The translations under genes were made by a program, and so were the position numbers. The notes beneath the pieces were generated by a model. The model was not told where the DNA came from, did no database searches, and saw only the letters and a list, made by a program, of their open reading frames with translations. From Cupriavidus campinensis (GTDB taxonomy: Bacteria; Pseudomonadota; Gammaproteobacteria; Burkholderiales; Burkholderiaceae): a stretch of DNA of 45,100 bases. Positions 7,997 to 15,069 of the stretch are shown here, piece after piece. The DNA is taken from assembly GCF_905397395.1 (NCBI RefSeq), contig NZ_CAJPVH010000046.1, positions 1-45,100 on the forward strand. The letters are read 5' to 3'. Position 1 is the stretch's first letter. Every line of letters starts with the position of its first letter.

Positions 7997-8638
7997 ATGC
8001 TGAAGCTCTGCGGCTTTGCCGCCAGCAATTACTACAACAAGGTCAAGCTGGCGCTGCTGGAAAAAAACCTGCCATTCGAGGAAGTGCTGGCCTGGATCGG
8101 CGAAACCGACCTGTCGGCGACGCCGCTCGGCAAGGTGCCCTACATCATCACCGATTCCGGGCCGCTGTGCGAATCGGAAACCATCGCGGAATACATCGAG
8201 GCGACTTATCTCCAGGCGCCGCTGCTGCCGCATGACGCCTACCAGGCGGGCAAGGTGCGCGAACTCGTCACCTTCATGGAGGTATATCTGGAACTGACCG
8301 CGCGGGAACTGTATCCGGAGGCGTTTTTCGGCGGCAAGGTGAGCGATAACCTCAAGGAGCGCCAGCGCCGCCTGCTGGACCGCTATATCCCCGGTTTCGC
8401 CAGGCTGGCGAAATTCTCGCCCTTCGTGGCTGGCGACACCTTCACGCTGGCCGACTGCGCCGCCATCTGCCACCTCCCGCTGGTGTCGTCCTGCACGAAA
8501 ATCATCTACGGCGAAGACCTGCTGGCGGACCTGCCGGTCAAGGCCTACCTCAAGGCCATGTCCGAACGGCCGAGCGTGCAGAAGGTGAATGCCGACCGCA
8601 AGGCCAATACCGAGCTGATGCTGAGCCGCAACCGGTAA
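7997..8638 (+). CDS. Glutathione S-transferase family protein
   Basis: A 213-residue soluble protein with an N-terminal thioredoxin-like domain (LKLCGFAASNYYNKVKLAL, then GKVPYI with the cis-proline, and ESETIAEYIE binding the gamma-glutamyl group) and an all-helical C-terminal domain (FTLADCAAICHLPLV). The candidate active-site residue is a Ser or Cys near residues 5-9, as in beta/theta-like bacterial GSTs. The ATG at 7997 is chosen over the longer frame starting at 7898 because GGAGAGA lies six bases upstream and the GST fold begins at once. It is divergent from paaH and closed by a terminator. The substrate is unknown. Confidence 0.9.
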   Translation: MLKLCGFAASNYYNKVKLALLEKNLPFEEVLAWIGETDLSATPLGKVPYIITDSGPLCESETIAEYIEATYLQAPLLPHDAYQAGKVRELVTFMEVYLELTARELYPEAFFGGKVSDNLKERQRRLLDRYIPGFARLAKFSPFVAGDTFTLADCAAICHLPLVSSCTKIIYGEDLLADLPVKAYLKAMSERPSVQKVNADRKANTELMLSRNR

Positions 8639-8679
8639 ATCGCCGCAATTCACCGGATAAGCCTCGATCAGCATTTTCC

Positions 8680-8705
8680 CAGCGCCCCGCTTGCGGGGCG
8701 CTTTG
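8680..8705 (+). terminator. Terminator after the GST gene
   Basis: A 9-bp stem (8681-8689 with 8694-8702) around a CTTG loop is followed by a short TTT. It marks the left edge of the accessory effector region. Two smaller hairpins (8733-8752 and 8757-8768) follow before the PAAR gene. Confidence 0.7.
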
Positions 8706-8847
8706 CATTGGCAGGCCCGATGGGAAATGCGCCGCTCGGGATTTTCCGAGCGCTCACCATTTGGTGAAAATTAATCAGGATTCTTCTATATACGGCCGAT
8801 TTTTTCGTCGGTTAGATGGCGGCTCATCTAACAACGAAGGGGCACGT

Positions 8848-9348
8848 ATGGCGGGTCAAAAAGGCATCGTTCGCCGGGGTGATACGACGACACACGGCGG
8901 CAAGGTATTGGAGGGCGAGCCCACCTTCGTCTTCTACGGGGAGCCGGCGGCAGGCGTCGGACACATGGTCTGGTGTCCACAGTGCAAGGGCTCCTTCCCG
9001 ATCATCGAAGGCGATCCCACCTTCCAGGCCATGGGCCGCGCCATGGCGCTCGACGGCATGCTGACCGCGTGCGGCGCCCGGCTGATTTCCTCGATAGGCG
9101 CCCAGGCGACGGTCCGGCACCCGGTGAGCGGAACCTCGGCCGACCCGGCGCCCGATGAAGAAGACCGCTTCGACGACCGCTACGTCCTGCGCGACAGCGC
9201 CACCGGGGAGCCGCTGCCCAACACGGAATGCGCGGCGGTCCGGGCGGGCGCCGAGCCCGAATTCGGCACGACGGACGAATCTGGTCGCACGCATCTGCTG
9301 GCCGCCCAGCAACGCGCCGACAACGTGACGATCTACGTCGAGGGGTAA
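8848..9348 (+). CDS. PAAR-domain type VI secretion spike-tip protein with C-terminal extension
   Basis: A 166-residue protein. Residues 1-95 form a PAAR domain (GIVRRGDTTTHGGKVLEG, then HMVWCPQCKGSFPI with metal-binding Cys and His residues), which sharpens the VgrG spike of the type VI secretion system. A second domain (about 110-166, YVLRDSATGEPLPNTECAAV to VTIYVEG) resembles the small transthyretin-like extensions of other Burkholderiales PAAR proteins that carry cargo. The ATG at 8848 has GAAGGGG upstream; the longer frame from 8761 runs into an AT-rich promoter-like stretch. The effector gene starts 3 bases after the stop, so the two are translationally linked. No VgrG or T6SS structural genes are in the window, so this is an orphan PAAR island. 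Confidence 0.9.
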   Translation: MAGQKGIVRRGDTTTHGGKVLEGEPTFVFYGEPAAGVGHMVWCPQCKGSFPIIEGDPTFQAMGRAMALDGMLTACGARLISSIGAQATVRHPVSGTSADPAPDEEDRFDDRYVLRDSATGEPLPNTECAAVRAGAEPEFGTTDESGRTHLLAAQQRADNVTIYVEG

Positions 9349-9351
9349 GCG

Positions 9352-9963
9352 ATGACCCAAACGCTGACTTCCCCGACCACGGGCAAGACGCTGGTGCGAG
9401 CCGGTGTCCGGGCGACTACGTTGACAAGGTTTGATGAAGCGAAGCCGATTCCTGTGCAGCGGGAGTTTATTGAGGTGGTGGTGTTTGATTCGAGGTTGCT
9501 TAGCCGTGGCTCGCAGTGGGGGCACGCTGCCATCGAAATTGACGGCACCGTCTACAGCCGTGCCCCAATATTATTCTTCAAGGGCGGGTACAGAAAATAT
9601 CTGATTGGTAACACGAGGCGATGGAGAACCAAGCCAGACGGCACAATCGGAAAGGGCGTATATCGCGATGCCGTCGGGCTGCTGATGTGGGTATCTCTAC
9701 GAGAGAAGGCCCTCATTAGAGACGAACTGGAAAGACGTGTGGCGGTCAATGCGAAATACTCATTATTCGATAATTCATGCAGCTCCAATGTTGCCGATGT
9801 GCTTGAGTTGGCCGGCATCATGGCGCGCGATCCGCGAGCGTTTGGCGAGCTGACACCGGTCATGCCCGCTGAATTACTCGGCGTATTGAAGAAGTCGAAT
9901 CGTCTCGTCGAGACGCGAAACTATAAAAAGGGGTGGGAAGGTGGCGCGTCGGCAAACTGGTAA
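9352..9963 (+). CDS. Probable type VI effector, permuted papain-like (NlpC/P60 or LRAT-like) hydrolase
   Basis: A 203-residue protein I do not recognise by name. A conserved His in WGHAAIEIDGTVYSR (His58) precedes a Cys in DNSCSSNVADVLELAG (Cys143). This His-before-Cys order and the surrounding pattern fit circularly permuted NlpC/P60 or LRAT-like hydrolases, which cut peptidoglycan peptides or lipid acyl bonds. The gene directly follows the PAAR gene and precedes paralogous membrane-anchored proteins, as an effector with immunity genes would. The first 25 codons have GC-rich local codon use, while the rest is lower in GC with rare codons (TTA, AGA, ATA), as if the toxin domain was swapped in. 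The last residues are encoded by a repeat that also supplies the next gene's start. The fold is inferred from motifs only. Confidence 0.6.
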   Translation: MTQTLTSPTTGKTLVRAGVRATTLTRFDEAKPIPVQREFIEVVVFDSRLLSRGSQWGHAAIEIDGTVYSRAPILFFKGGYRKYLIGNTRRWRTKPDGTIGKGVYRDAVGLLMWVSLREKALIRDELERRVAVNAKYSLFDNSCSSNVADVLELAGIMARDPRAFGELTPVMPAELLGVLKKSNRLVETRNYKKGWEGGASANW

Positions 9964-9968
9964 AGCCC
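9935..9968 (+). repeat. Junction repeat, copy 1 (effector end / paralogue A start)
   Basis: About 34 bases, GGGAAG followed by GTGGCGCGTCGGCAAACTGG. It supplies the ribosome-binding purines and GTG start of paralogue A and, in another frame, the last codons and TAA stop of the effector gene. Near-identical copies occur at 10297 and 10652. Confidence 0.85.
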
Positions 9969-10291
9969 GTCACTGGTGCGCCGTGGGGCTTGCCTGCATT
10001 GTTGGCGGAATGCTCTATGGATACTGGGCGGGCTATCGCATCCCTCTTAGCACTCACGTTGCGACAATACCCATCGAGCTATACGGAGATGCCGCTGGGA
10101 TGGTTGAGCCCGTTGAATCCGTCATAGGTAACGTGCAGGCCGGTGAACGCTGCAGGTTTATTCAGGTGACCATTGCGGAGGAAATGATGTTCTCCTACCG
10201 GGTGAAGTGTGGGGATTTGGACGGATGGACTGACGCCGGTGGTGCATTTGCGCCGCGGCTAGATCCGTACGAACTGTTCTCACTGAAATAA
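9941..10291 (+). CDS. Putative immunity protein, paralogue A
   Basis: A 116-residue protein starting at GTG 9941 and overlapping the effector gene by 23 bases. Layout: a short basic N-terminus (MARRQTGKARHW), one membrane segment (about residues 13-31), then an outside domain of about 80 residues. That domain has PIELYGDAAGMV, GERCRFIQV, and YRVKCGDLDGWT; its two cysteines could form a disulfide. The GDLDGWT ending and spacing recall bacterial SH3-like domains. Inferred topology is N-inside with a periplasmic domain, suitable for neutralising a periplasm-acting effector. No function has been shown; the immunity role rests on position and repetition. Confidence 0.7.
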   Translation: MARRQTGKARHWCAVGLACIVGGMLYGYWAGYRIPLSTHVATIPIELYGDAAGMVEPVESVIGNVQAGERCRFIQVTIAEEMMFSYRVKCGDLDGWTDAGGAFAPRLDPYELFSLK

Positions 10292-10296
10292 AGGGG

Positions 10297-10330
10297 GGGA
10301 AGGTGGCGCGTTGGCAAACTGGTAAGGCGT
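10297..10330 (+). repeat. Junction repeat, copy 2 (start of paralogue B)
   Basis: GGGAAG then GTGGCGCGTTGGCAAACTGG, one base different from copy 1 over the 20 bases shown. Here it follows the TAA of paralogue A by a few bases instead of overlapping its coding end. Confidence 0.85.
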
Positions 10331-10677
10331 GGCCATGGTTCGTCGCAGCATTGTTCTGCATCGTCTTGGCTCTGGGATATTGCAGCGGCTACCAAGTACC
10401 GATCAGAACGCATGTGGCGACGAAACCCGTCCCCCTCTACGGGAATCCCGAAGGAATGGTGCCTCCAGTTGCCCCCTTGGTTGGGGAAGTCGCACCCGGT
10501 GCGCGATGCAGGTTTGTGCAAATCGGCGTTGCAGCGGAAATGATGTACACCTACCGCGTGATATGCGGGGAACTGGATGGTTGGACCGAGGAGGCGTTTG
10601 CATTCGAGCCGGCTCTGAATTCCTATGAGCCAGTTCAACAGGAAGAATGGAGGGAAGGTGGCACGTCGGCAAACTAG
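10303..10677 (+). CDS. Putative immunity protein, paralogue B
   Basis: A 124-residue paralogue of the preceding protein, starting at GTG 10303, 11 bases after its stop. It has the same layout: MARWQTGKA, one membrane segment (about 11-29), then THVATKPVPLYGNPEGMV, GARCRFVQIG and YRVICGELDGWTEE, keeping both cysteines. Its last residues (WREGGTSAN) closely match the end of the effector (WEGGASANW), because both ends are read from the junction repeat in the same frame. The gene overlaps paralogue C by 20 bases. Divergence between A and B in the middle of the domain suggests diversification after duplication rather than a recent copy. Confidence 0.7.
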   Translation: MARWQTGKAWPWFVAALFCIVLALGYCSGYQVPIRTHVATKPVPLYGNPEGMVPPVAPLVGEVAPGARCRFVQIGVAAEMMYTYRVICGELDGWTEEAFAFEPALNSYEPVQQEEWREGGTSAN

Positions 10678-10684
10678 TAGGGCA
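10652..10684 (+). repeat. Junction repeat, copy 3 (end of B / start of C)
   Basis: GGGAAG then GTGGCACGTCGGCAAACTAG. It supplies the TAG stop of paralogue B and the GTG start of paralogue C, repeating the arrangement seen at the effector/A junction. Confidence 0.85.
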
Positions 10685-11005
10685 AGGCCGTGGTGGATTG
10701 CCTGGATGCTCGGTATCGCTGGAGCCACGCTCTGGATTTACTGCGAGTTTCTTGGATATCGGCTTTCGTTCAGGGAGCGCGTCGTCACGCAGCCCGTCAA
10801 GCTCTATACGTTAATTGAGGGGATGATCCATAACCCACCCAGCCCTGTTGCAGGGGAATTGAAGCCCGGTGAACGATGCCGCTACATTCAGGTCGGTTGG
10901 GAAATCATGATGCTGAATTATCGGGTCAGGTGCGGAGACATTGAAGGCTGGACCGATTCCCCCGACGCGTTCGAGCCAAATCTGCGCTCGGGTGACTGGT
11001 TCTGA
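10658..11005 (+). CDS. Putative immunity protein, paralogue C
   Basis: A 115-residue paralogue. GTG 10658 is chosen over ATG 10625 because it lies in the same junction repeat used by A and B and gives the same MARRQT opening. One membrane segment (about 14-32) is followed by TQPVKLYTLIEGMI, GERCRYIQVG and YRVRCGDIEGWTD, with both cysteines kept. The end is shorter (FEPNLRSGDWF). Its TGA overlaps the ATG of the decayed fourth copy (TGATG), so the array is a chain of coupled or overlapping genes. Confidence 0.7.
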   Translation: MARRQTSRARPWWIAWMLGIAGATLWIYCEFLGYRLSFRERVVTQPVKLYTLIEGMIHNPPSPVAGELKPGERCRYIQVGWEIMMLNYRVRCGDIEGWTDSPDAFEPNLRSGDWF

Positions 11006-11198
11006 TGGTCCGCCCATGGCTGGTCGTCACGCTGGCTTGCCTTGCCGTGACAATGGCGCTTGGCTATCTCTTCGGATACAAGGTTCCCATCGTGCCCCAC
11101 GTGGCCAAGGAGCCTGTGAAGCTATACCGGGACTTCGAAGGGCAGTGGTTCCCGGCTACGCGTTCGAGCCGCCTGTTACTGAGTACGTTCCTTTCTAA
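11005..11198 (+). pseudogene. Decayed fourth paralogue of the immunity array
   Basis: The ATG at 11005 opens a matching membrane segment and linker (VTLACLAVTMALGYLFGYKV, then HVAKEPVKLYRDFEGQW). After about codon 48 the family match stops and resumes in another frame as YAFEPPVTEYVPF with a stop at 11196-11198. About 40-45 codons, including both cysteines and the GDLDGWT block, are missing. The simplest reading is one internal deletion that also shifted the frame. If translated in the first frame it runs on into antisense sequence of the next gene until 11385, which is unlikely to be functional. Confidence 0.75.
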
Positions 11199-11245
11199 CC
11201 CATGCAGCCCGGGAGCCGACCACGTTCCCGGGCCGCCGGAATCCC

Positions 11246-12418
11246 TCAAATCTTCGCCAGCCGATCCAGCGCCAACTTCAGCGTCTCTTCCTTCTTGGCG
11301 AAGCAGAACCGCACCACGCCCGATTCGCGCGGTTGGGAATAGAACGCCGACACCGGAATCGCGGCCACGCCGATCTCGCGCGTGAGCCACATCGAGAAAT
11401 CGGCTTCGCTCATATCGGAAATCGCCGAATAGTCGACGCACTGGAAGTACGTGCCGTCCGAAGGCAGCAGCTTGAAGCGCGTCGAGGCCAGCCCGGTGCG
11501 GAAGTAGTCGCGCTTGGCCTGGTAGAAGCCGGCGAGGTCCAGGTACGGCGCCGGATCGGCCATGTAGTCGGCCAGCCCGAACTGCATCGGCGTGTTCACC
11601 GTGAACACGTTGAACTGGTGGACCTTGCGGAACTCGTTCGACAGCGCAGCCGGCGCGGCCACGTAGCCGACCTTCCAGCCCGTGACGTGATAGGTCTTGC
11701 CGAAGCTCGACACCACGAAGCTGCGGCGCGCCAGTTCCGGATGACGCGAGACCGACTCGTGCCGCTGGCCGTCGTAGACCATGTGCTCGTACACCTCGTC
11801 CGAGAGCAGCAGGATGTCCGTGCCGGCTAGCAGATCGGCCAGTTTCTGCATGTCATCGGCACGCCAGATGGTCCCCGTGGGGTTGTGCGGCGTGTTGATG
11901 AGGATCATCCGCGTCTTGGGCGTGATGGCGGCGGCGAGCTTGTCGAAGGGGATGCGGAACGCTGGCGCTTCAAGCGTGACGGGCACTGCGACGCCCCCGG
12001 CCAGTTCGATGGCGGGCAGGTAGCTGTCGTAGCAGGGCTCGAGCACGATCACTTCATCGCCCGGATGCACCGCGCACAGGATCGACGTCAGGATGCCCTG
12101 CGTGGCGCCGGCCGTGATCGTAATTTCCGTATTCCAGTCGTAGGTGTGGTCGTACAGCGTGGCGATCTTGCCGGCGATGGCCTGGCGCAGCGCAGGCACG
12201 CCGGCCATCGGCGGGTACTGGTTGTGGCCGGTGCGCATGGCGTGGGCCACGGCGTCGACGATGCGCGCGTCGCAGTCGAAATCCGGGAAACCCTGGCCGA
12301 GGTTGACGGCGTTCTTCTCGGCGGCCAGCGCCGACATCACGGTAAAGATGGTTGTGCCGACCTTGGGCAGGCGCGACAGCGGCGGGGTCAGGGGTGCGAG
12401 CGAGGATTCTGCGGACAT
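11246..12418 (-). CDS. ybdL: PLP-dependent aminotransferase, YbdL (methionine aminotransferase) type
   Basis: A 390-residue fold-type I aminotransferase, class I/II. The PLP lysine is in SSFGKTYHVTGWKVGY; other marks are NTPHNPTGTIW, LLLSDEVYEHMVYDG (Asp binding the pyridine nitrogen) and the N-terminal NLGQGFPDFD. The combination GQGFPDF and SFGKTYHVTGWKVGY is typical of YbdL and kynurenine aminotransferase-III-like enzymes, which prefer methionine and aromatic or glutamine-like amino acids with keto acids. It begins at ATG 12418 and stands alone, with its 3' end facing the immunity array. It is an ordinary core gene and marks the right border of the accessory insert. Confidence 0.9.
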   Translation of the reverse strand: MSAESSLAPLTPPLSRLPKVGTTIFTVMSALAAEKNAVNLGQGFPDFDCDARIVDAVAHAMRTGHNQYPPMAGVPALRQAIAGKIATLYDHTYDWNTEITITAGATQGILTSILCAVHPGDEVIVLEPCYDSYLPAIELAGGVAVPVTLEAPAFRIPFDKLAAAITPKTRMILINTPHNPTGTIWRADDMQKLADLLAGTDILLLSDEVYEHMVYDGQRHESVSRHPELARRSFVVSSFGKTYHVTGWKVGYVAAPAALSNEFRKVHQFNVFTVNTPMQFGLADYMADPAPYLDLAGFYQAKRDYFRTGLASTRFKLLPSDGTYFQCVDYSAISDMSEADFSMWLTREIGVAAIPVSAFYSQPRESGVVRFCFAKKEETLKLALDRLAKI

Positions 12419-12477
12419 GGCGCGGGAAGGTGGCAGGTTAGTGCAGGTTAGGGCGGGTTCAGGACAAGCGGGTCATT

Positions 12478-13005
12478 CTAGCGGGGATCGGCGCCGGCAG
12501 TGGATGCCTCGGTCGCGGCGGCCAGCCAGGCGGCGAAAGCCGGCGGCGGCAGGATCTCCACGCCGCTCATGCGGCGCAGGCGGCTCCTGAGCTTCAACAC
12601 GGCCTTGTCCTTGGACACCAGCAGCGCGGCGCGCGCGAAATGTGCCAGTTCGATGAACTTCTGGTCGTCGGTGTCGCGGCACTTGGGCAGCCGCACGGCG
12701 TCGAAGTCGGTCTGGTCCGGGGCGGGTTCGAGCGTGGCGAGCCGGTCCACCTGGGCCAGCGCGGCATCGATATCGACCGAAAACCGCGCGAATTGCGGGT
12801 AGGCCAGTACCCGGCGCAGCTCCTCCCGGCAGTCGGCGCGGATCACCGGGGCGATGGTCCCGGCGTCCAGCGCGGCGCGGATCGGCGCCACGTGGGGGTC
12901 CTGGAAGACGAGCAGGTCGACCCAGATATTGGAGTCGAGTACCACGCGGGGCGGCGGGGCGGCAAAAGCGACGCAAGGGGCGCCGGCGGTGGTGTCTGTG
13001 GGCAT
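12478..13005 (-). CDS. PIN-domain ribonuclease-like protein, without an antitoxin neighbour
   Basis: A 175-residue protein of the PIN family often labelled 'putative toxin-antitoxin system toxin component'. The acidic active-site set is visible: Asp24 in VVLDSNIWVD, Glu61 or Glu62 in CREELRRVL, Asp111/113/114 in KCRDTDDQKF and Asp133 in LLVSKDKAV. PIN proteins are Mg-dependent RNases. No small DNA-binding antitoxin lies upstream or downstream. The gene is divergent from yaaA with only 40 bases between the starts, so the two promoters must overlap. A solitary housekeeping RNase is as likely as a toxin. Confidence 0.85.
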   Translation of the reverse strand: MPTDTTAGAPCVAFAAPPPRVVLDSNIWVDLLVFQDPHVAPIRAALDAGTIAPVIRADCREELRRVLAYPQFARFSVDIDAALAQVDRLATLEPAPDQTDFDAVRLPKCRDTDDQKFIELAHFARAALLVSKDKAVLKLRSRLRRMSGVEILPPPAFAAWLAAATEASTAGADPR

Positions 13006-13045
13006 TCGCTACAATCTGGTCTTTGTTCCTGCCCGCGATTTTGCC

Positions 13046-13831
13046 ATGCTCATCGTTCTGTCTCCTGCCAAGTCGTTGGATTACGAGACACCCCCGCGCA
13101 TCAAGACCCACACGATGCCGCGTTTTATCGACCGTTCCGCCACGCTGATCGAGCGCCTGCGCCGGCTGGCGCCGCAGGACGTAGCCGCGCTGATGGACAT
13201 CTCCGACAAGCTCGCCGTGCTCAACGTCACCCGCTACGCGGACTGGAGTTCCGAGTTCACGGCGGCCAACAGCAAGCAGGCGGTGCTGGCCTTCAATGGC
13301 GATGTTTACGATGGCCTGGACGCGAATTCGCTGTCCACCGACGACCTCGCGTTCGCCCAGAAGCACATTCGCATCCTCTCCGGCCTGTATGGCGTGCTGC
13401 GCCCGATGGACTGGATGCAGCCGTACCGGCTGGAAATGGGCACGCGGCTGGATAACGCGGCCGGCAAGGACCTCTACGCGTTCTGGGGCGACGACGTCAC
13501 GACCCTCATCAACAAGGACATGGCCGACCTCAAGCACGAGGGCCCGGCCACGCTCGTGAACCTCGCCTCCGAGGAATATTTCAAGGTTGTACGACCCAAG
13601 GTGCTTGCCGCGCGCGTCATCACGCCCGTGTTCGAGGACTGGAAGGGCGGCCGCTACAAGATCATCTCGTTCCATGCCAAGCGCGCGCGGGGCACGATGG
13701 CGCGCTACGCGGTGACACACCGTGTGACCGAGGCCAGCAAGCTCAAGCGCTTCGCCGAGGACGGCTACGCCTACGACAAGGCCGCGTCGGACGACACCCG
13801 CTGGGTGTTCCGCCGCCGCCTGGAAGACTGA
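13046..13831 (+). CDS. yaaA: Peroxide stress protein YaaA (DUF328 / UPF0246)
   Basis: A 261-residue protein, close to the 258 of E. coli YaaA, which limits DNA damage under peroxide stress by lowering free iron. Family marks are MLIVLSPAKSLDYE at the start, LYGVLRPMDWMQPYRLEMGT, FWGDDVT, NLASEEYFKVV and ISFHAKRARGTMARY. The ATG at 13046 begins the conserved first strand exactly, so the much longer upstream extension is rejected. A TACAAT at 13010-13015 could be its -10 box. The M14 peptidase gene follows on the same strand 36 bases later. Confidence 0.95.
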   Translation: MLIVLSPAKSLDYETPPRIKTHTMPRFIDRSATLIERLRRLAPQDVAALMDISDKLAVLNVTRYADWSSEFTAANSKQAVLAFNGDVYDGLDANSLSTDDLAFAQKHIRILSGLYGVLRPMDWMQPYRLEMGTRLDNAAGKDLYAFWGDDVTTLINKDMADLKHEGPATLVNLASEEYFKVVRPKVLAARVITPVFEDWKGGRYKIISFHAKRARGTMARYAVTHRVTEASKLKRFAEDGYAYDKAASDDTRWVFRRRLED

Positions 13832-13867
13832 TATAAGACCGATCGCTGACCGGAGAGCCCGATTCCC

Positions 13868-15010
13868 ATGACCTCAGCCCTGCATATCTCCACGCTGTTC
13901 GATTCCGGTGCGGTCGAAGTCGAGGCGCTGGACCGTGCCGACGACATCCGCCTGCGCATCCGCGCCGACTCCCACGCCGATTTCCGCCAGTGGTTCCATT
14001 TCCGGCTGCAAGGGGCAGCGGGGCAGGCGTGCCGGCTCCAGTTCCTGAACGCCGGCGAGTGCACCTATCCCGATGGCTGGCGCGACTATCGTGCGGTGGC
14101 GTCTTACGACCGCGCGCACTGGTTCCGCGTGCCCACGCGCTATGACGGCGGCACGCTGACCGTCGAGTTCACGCCCGAGCACGACAGCGTGTGGCTGGCC
14201 TATTTCGAGCCGTATCCCGAGGAGCGCCACCTGTCGCTGCTGGCCACGTGCCAGCGCTCGCCGCTGGCGCGGCTGTCGCACCTGGGCAGCACCGTCGATG
14301 GCCGCGACCTGACCTGCGTGACCGTGGGCCAGCCGGGGCCGGGCAAGAAGACGGTCTGGATGATCGCCCGCCAGCATCCGGGCGAGAGCATGGCCGAATG
14401 GTTCTGCGAAGGCGTGCTCCAGCGGCTGACCGGCACCGGCATGTGGGCTGGCGATCCGGTGGCCCGCAAGCTGCTGGACCGGGCGGTGTTCCACATCGTG
14501 CCGAACATGAATCCGGACGGTTCCGCGCGCGGCAACCTGCGCACCAATGCCGCCGGCGCGAACCTGAACCGCGAGTGGATGCAGCCGAGCCTGGAAACCA
14601 GCCCCGAGGTGTGGCACGTGCGCCGCGCCATCGAGGCCACCGGTGTGGACCTGTTCTTCGACATCCACGGCGACGAAGGGCTGCCCTACAACTTCGTGGC
14701 CGGGAGCGAGATGCTGCCGGGCTTCACCGATGCGCAGCGCGAGCAGCAGGCACGCTTTATCGAAGCCTTCAAGCGCGCCACGCCGGACTTCCAGGACGTG
14801 CACGGCTACGCGGCCAGCAAGTACAACGCGGATGCGCTGAAGCTGGCGTCGAAGTACATCGGCCACACCTTCGGGTGCCTGGCACTGACGCTGGAGATGC
14901 CGTTCAAGGACAACGCCGACCTGCCCGACCCCGTGGTGGGATGGAACGGCGCGAAAAGCGCGCTGCTGGGCACGGCGATGCTCCAGGCGGTGCTGGAGTA
15001 TCTGGAATAA
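13868..15010 (+). CDS. M14-family metallocarboxypeptidase (cytosolic carboxypeptidase-like)
   Basis: A 380-residue zinc carboxypeptidase of the CCP/AGBL-like branch. An N-terminal beta-sandwich (about 1-125) contains WFHFRLQG and YPDGWRDYRAV. The M14 catalytic domain has zinc ligands His170 and Glu173 in RQHPGESM and His267 in FFDIHGDEG, substrate-binding NLRTNAAGANLNREW, and the general base Glu343 in LTLEMPFKDN. No signal peptide is seen, so it is cytoplasmic. Bacterial members are of uncertain substrate; eukaryotic relatives remove glutamates from tubulin. CCGGAGAG precedes the start. It may be cotranscribed with yaaA. Confidence 0.92.
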   Translation: MTSALHISTLFDSGAVEVEALDRADDIRLRIRADSHADFRQWFHFRLQGAAGQACRLQFLNAGECTYPDGWRDYRAVASYDRAHWFRVPTRYDGGTLTVEFTPEHDSVWLAYFEPYPEERHLSLLATCQRSPLARLSHLGSTVDGRDLTCVTVGQPGPGKKTVWMIARQHPGESMAEWFCEGVLQRLTGTGMWAGDPVARKLLDRAVFHIVPNMNPDGSARGNLRTNAAGANLNREWMQPSLETSPEVWHVRRAIEATGVDLFFDIHGDEGLPYNFVAGSEMLPGFTDAQREQQARFIEAFKRATPDFQDVHGYAASKYNADALKLASKYIGHTFGCLALTLEMPFKDNADLPDPVVGWNGAKSALLGTAMLQAVLEYLE

Positions 15011-15022
15011 AAGTCTCAGGGT

Positions 15023-15062
15023 AGGTTCCTCCCCTCCCCGCAAACGGGCGAGGGGAGAACCT
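15023..15062. terminator. Long hairpin between convergent genes
   Basis: An arm at 15023-15036 pairs with 15050-15062 (13 bp with one bulged C), with an inner CCCG-CAAA-CGGG stem. It lies between the ends of the M14 peptidase and lipoprotein genes. There is no T-run on either strand, so it may be a factor-assisted terminator or a palindromic repeat element. Confidence 0.5.
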
Positions 15063-15069
15063 CCAGCGC

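Noticed and set aside
10048..10057. TTAGCACTC, the left half of a CIRCE element, near the start of paralogue A
   Set aside because: No GAGTGCTAA follows at the proper spacing, and the sequence lies inside a coding region away from heat-shock genes; it is a chance half-site.
11198..11385. Extension of the decayed fourth paralogue frame to 11385
   Set aside because: Beyond 11198 it is antisense to the aminotransferase gene and has lost all family resemblance.
12478..13005. Complete toxin-antitoxin module
   Set aside because: No antitoxin-like small gene is present on either side of the PIN gene.
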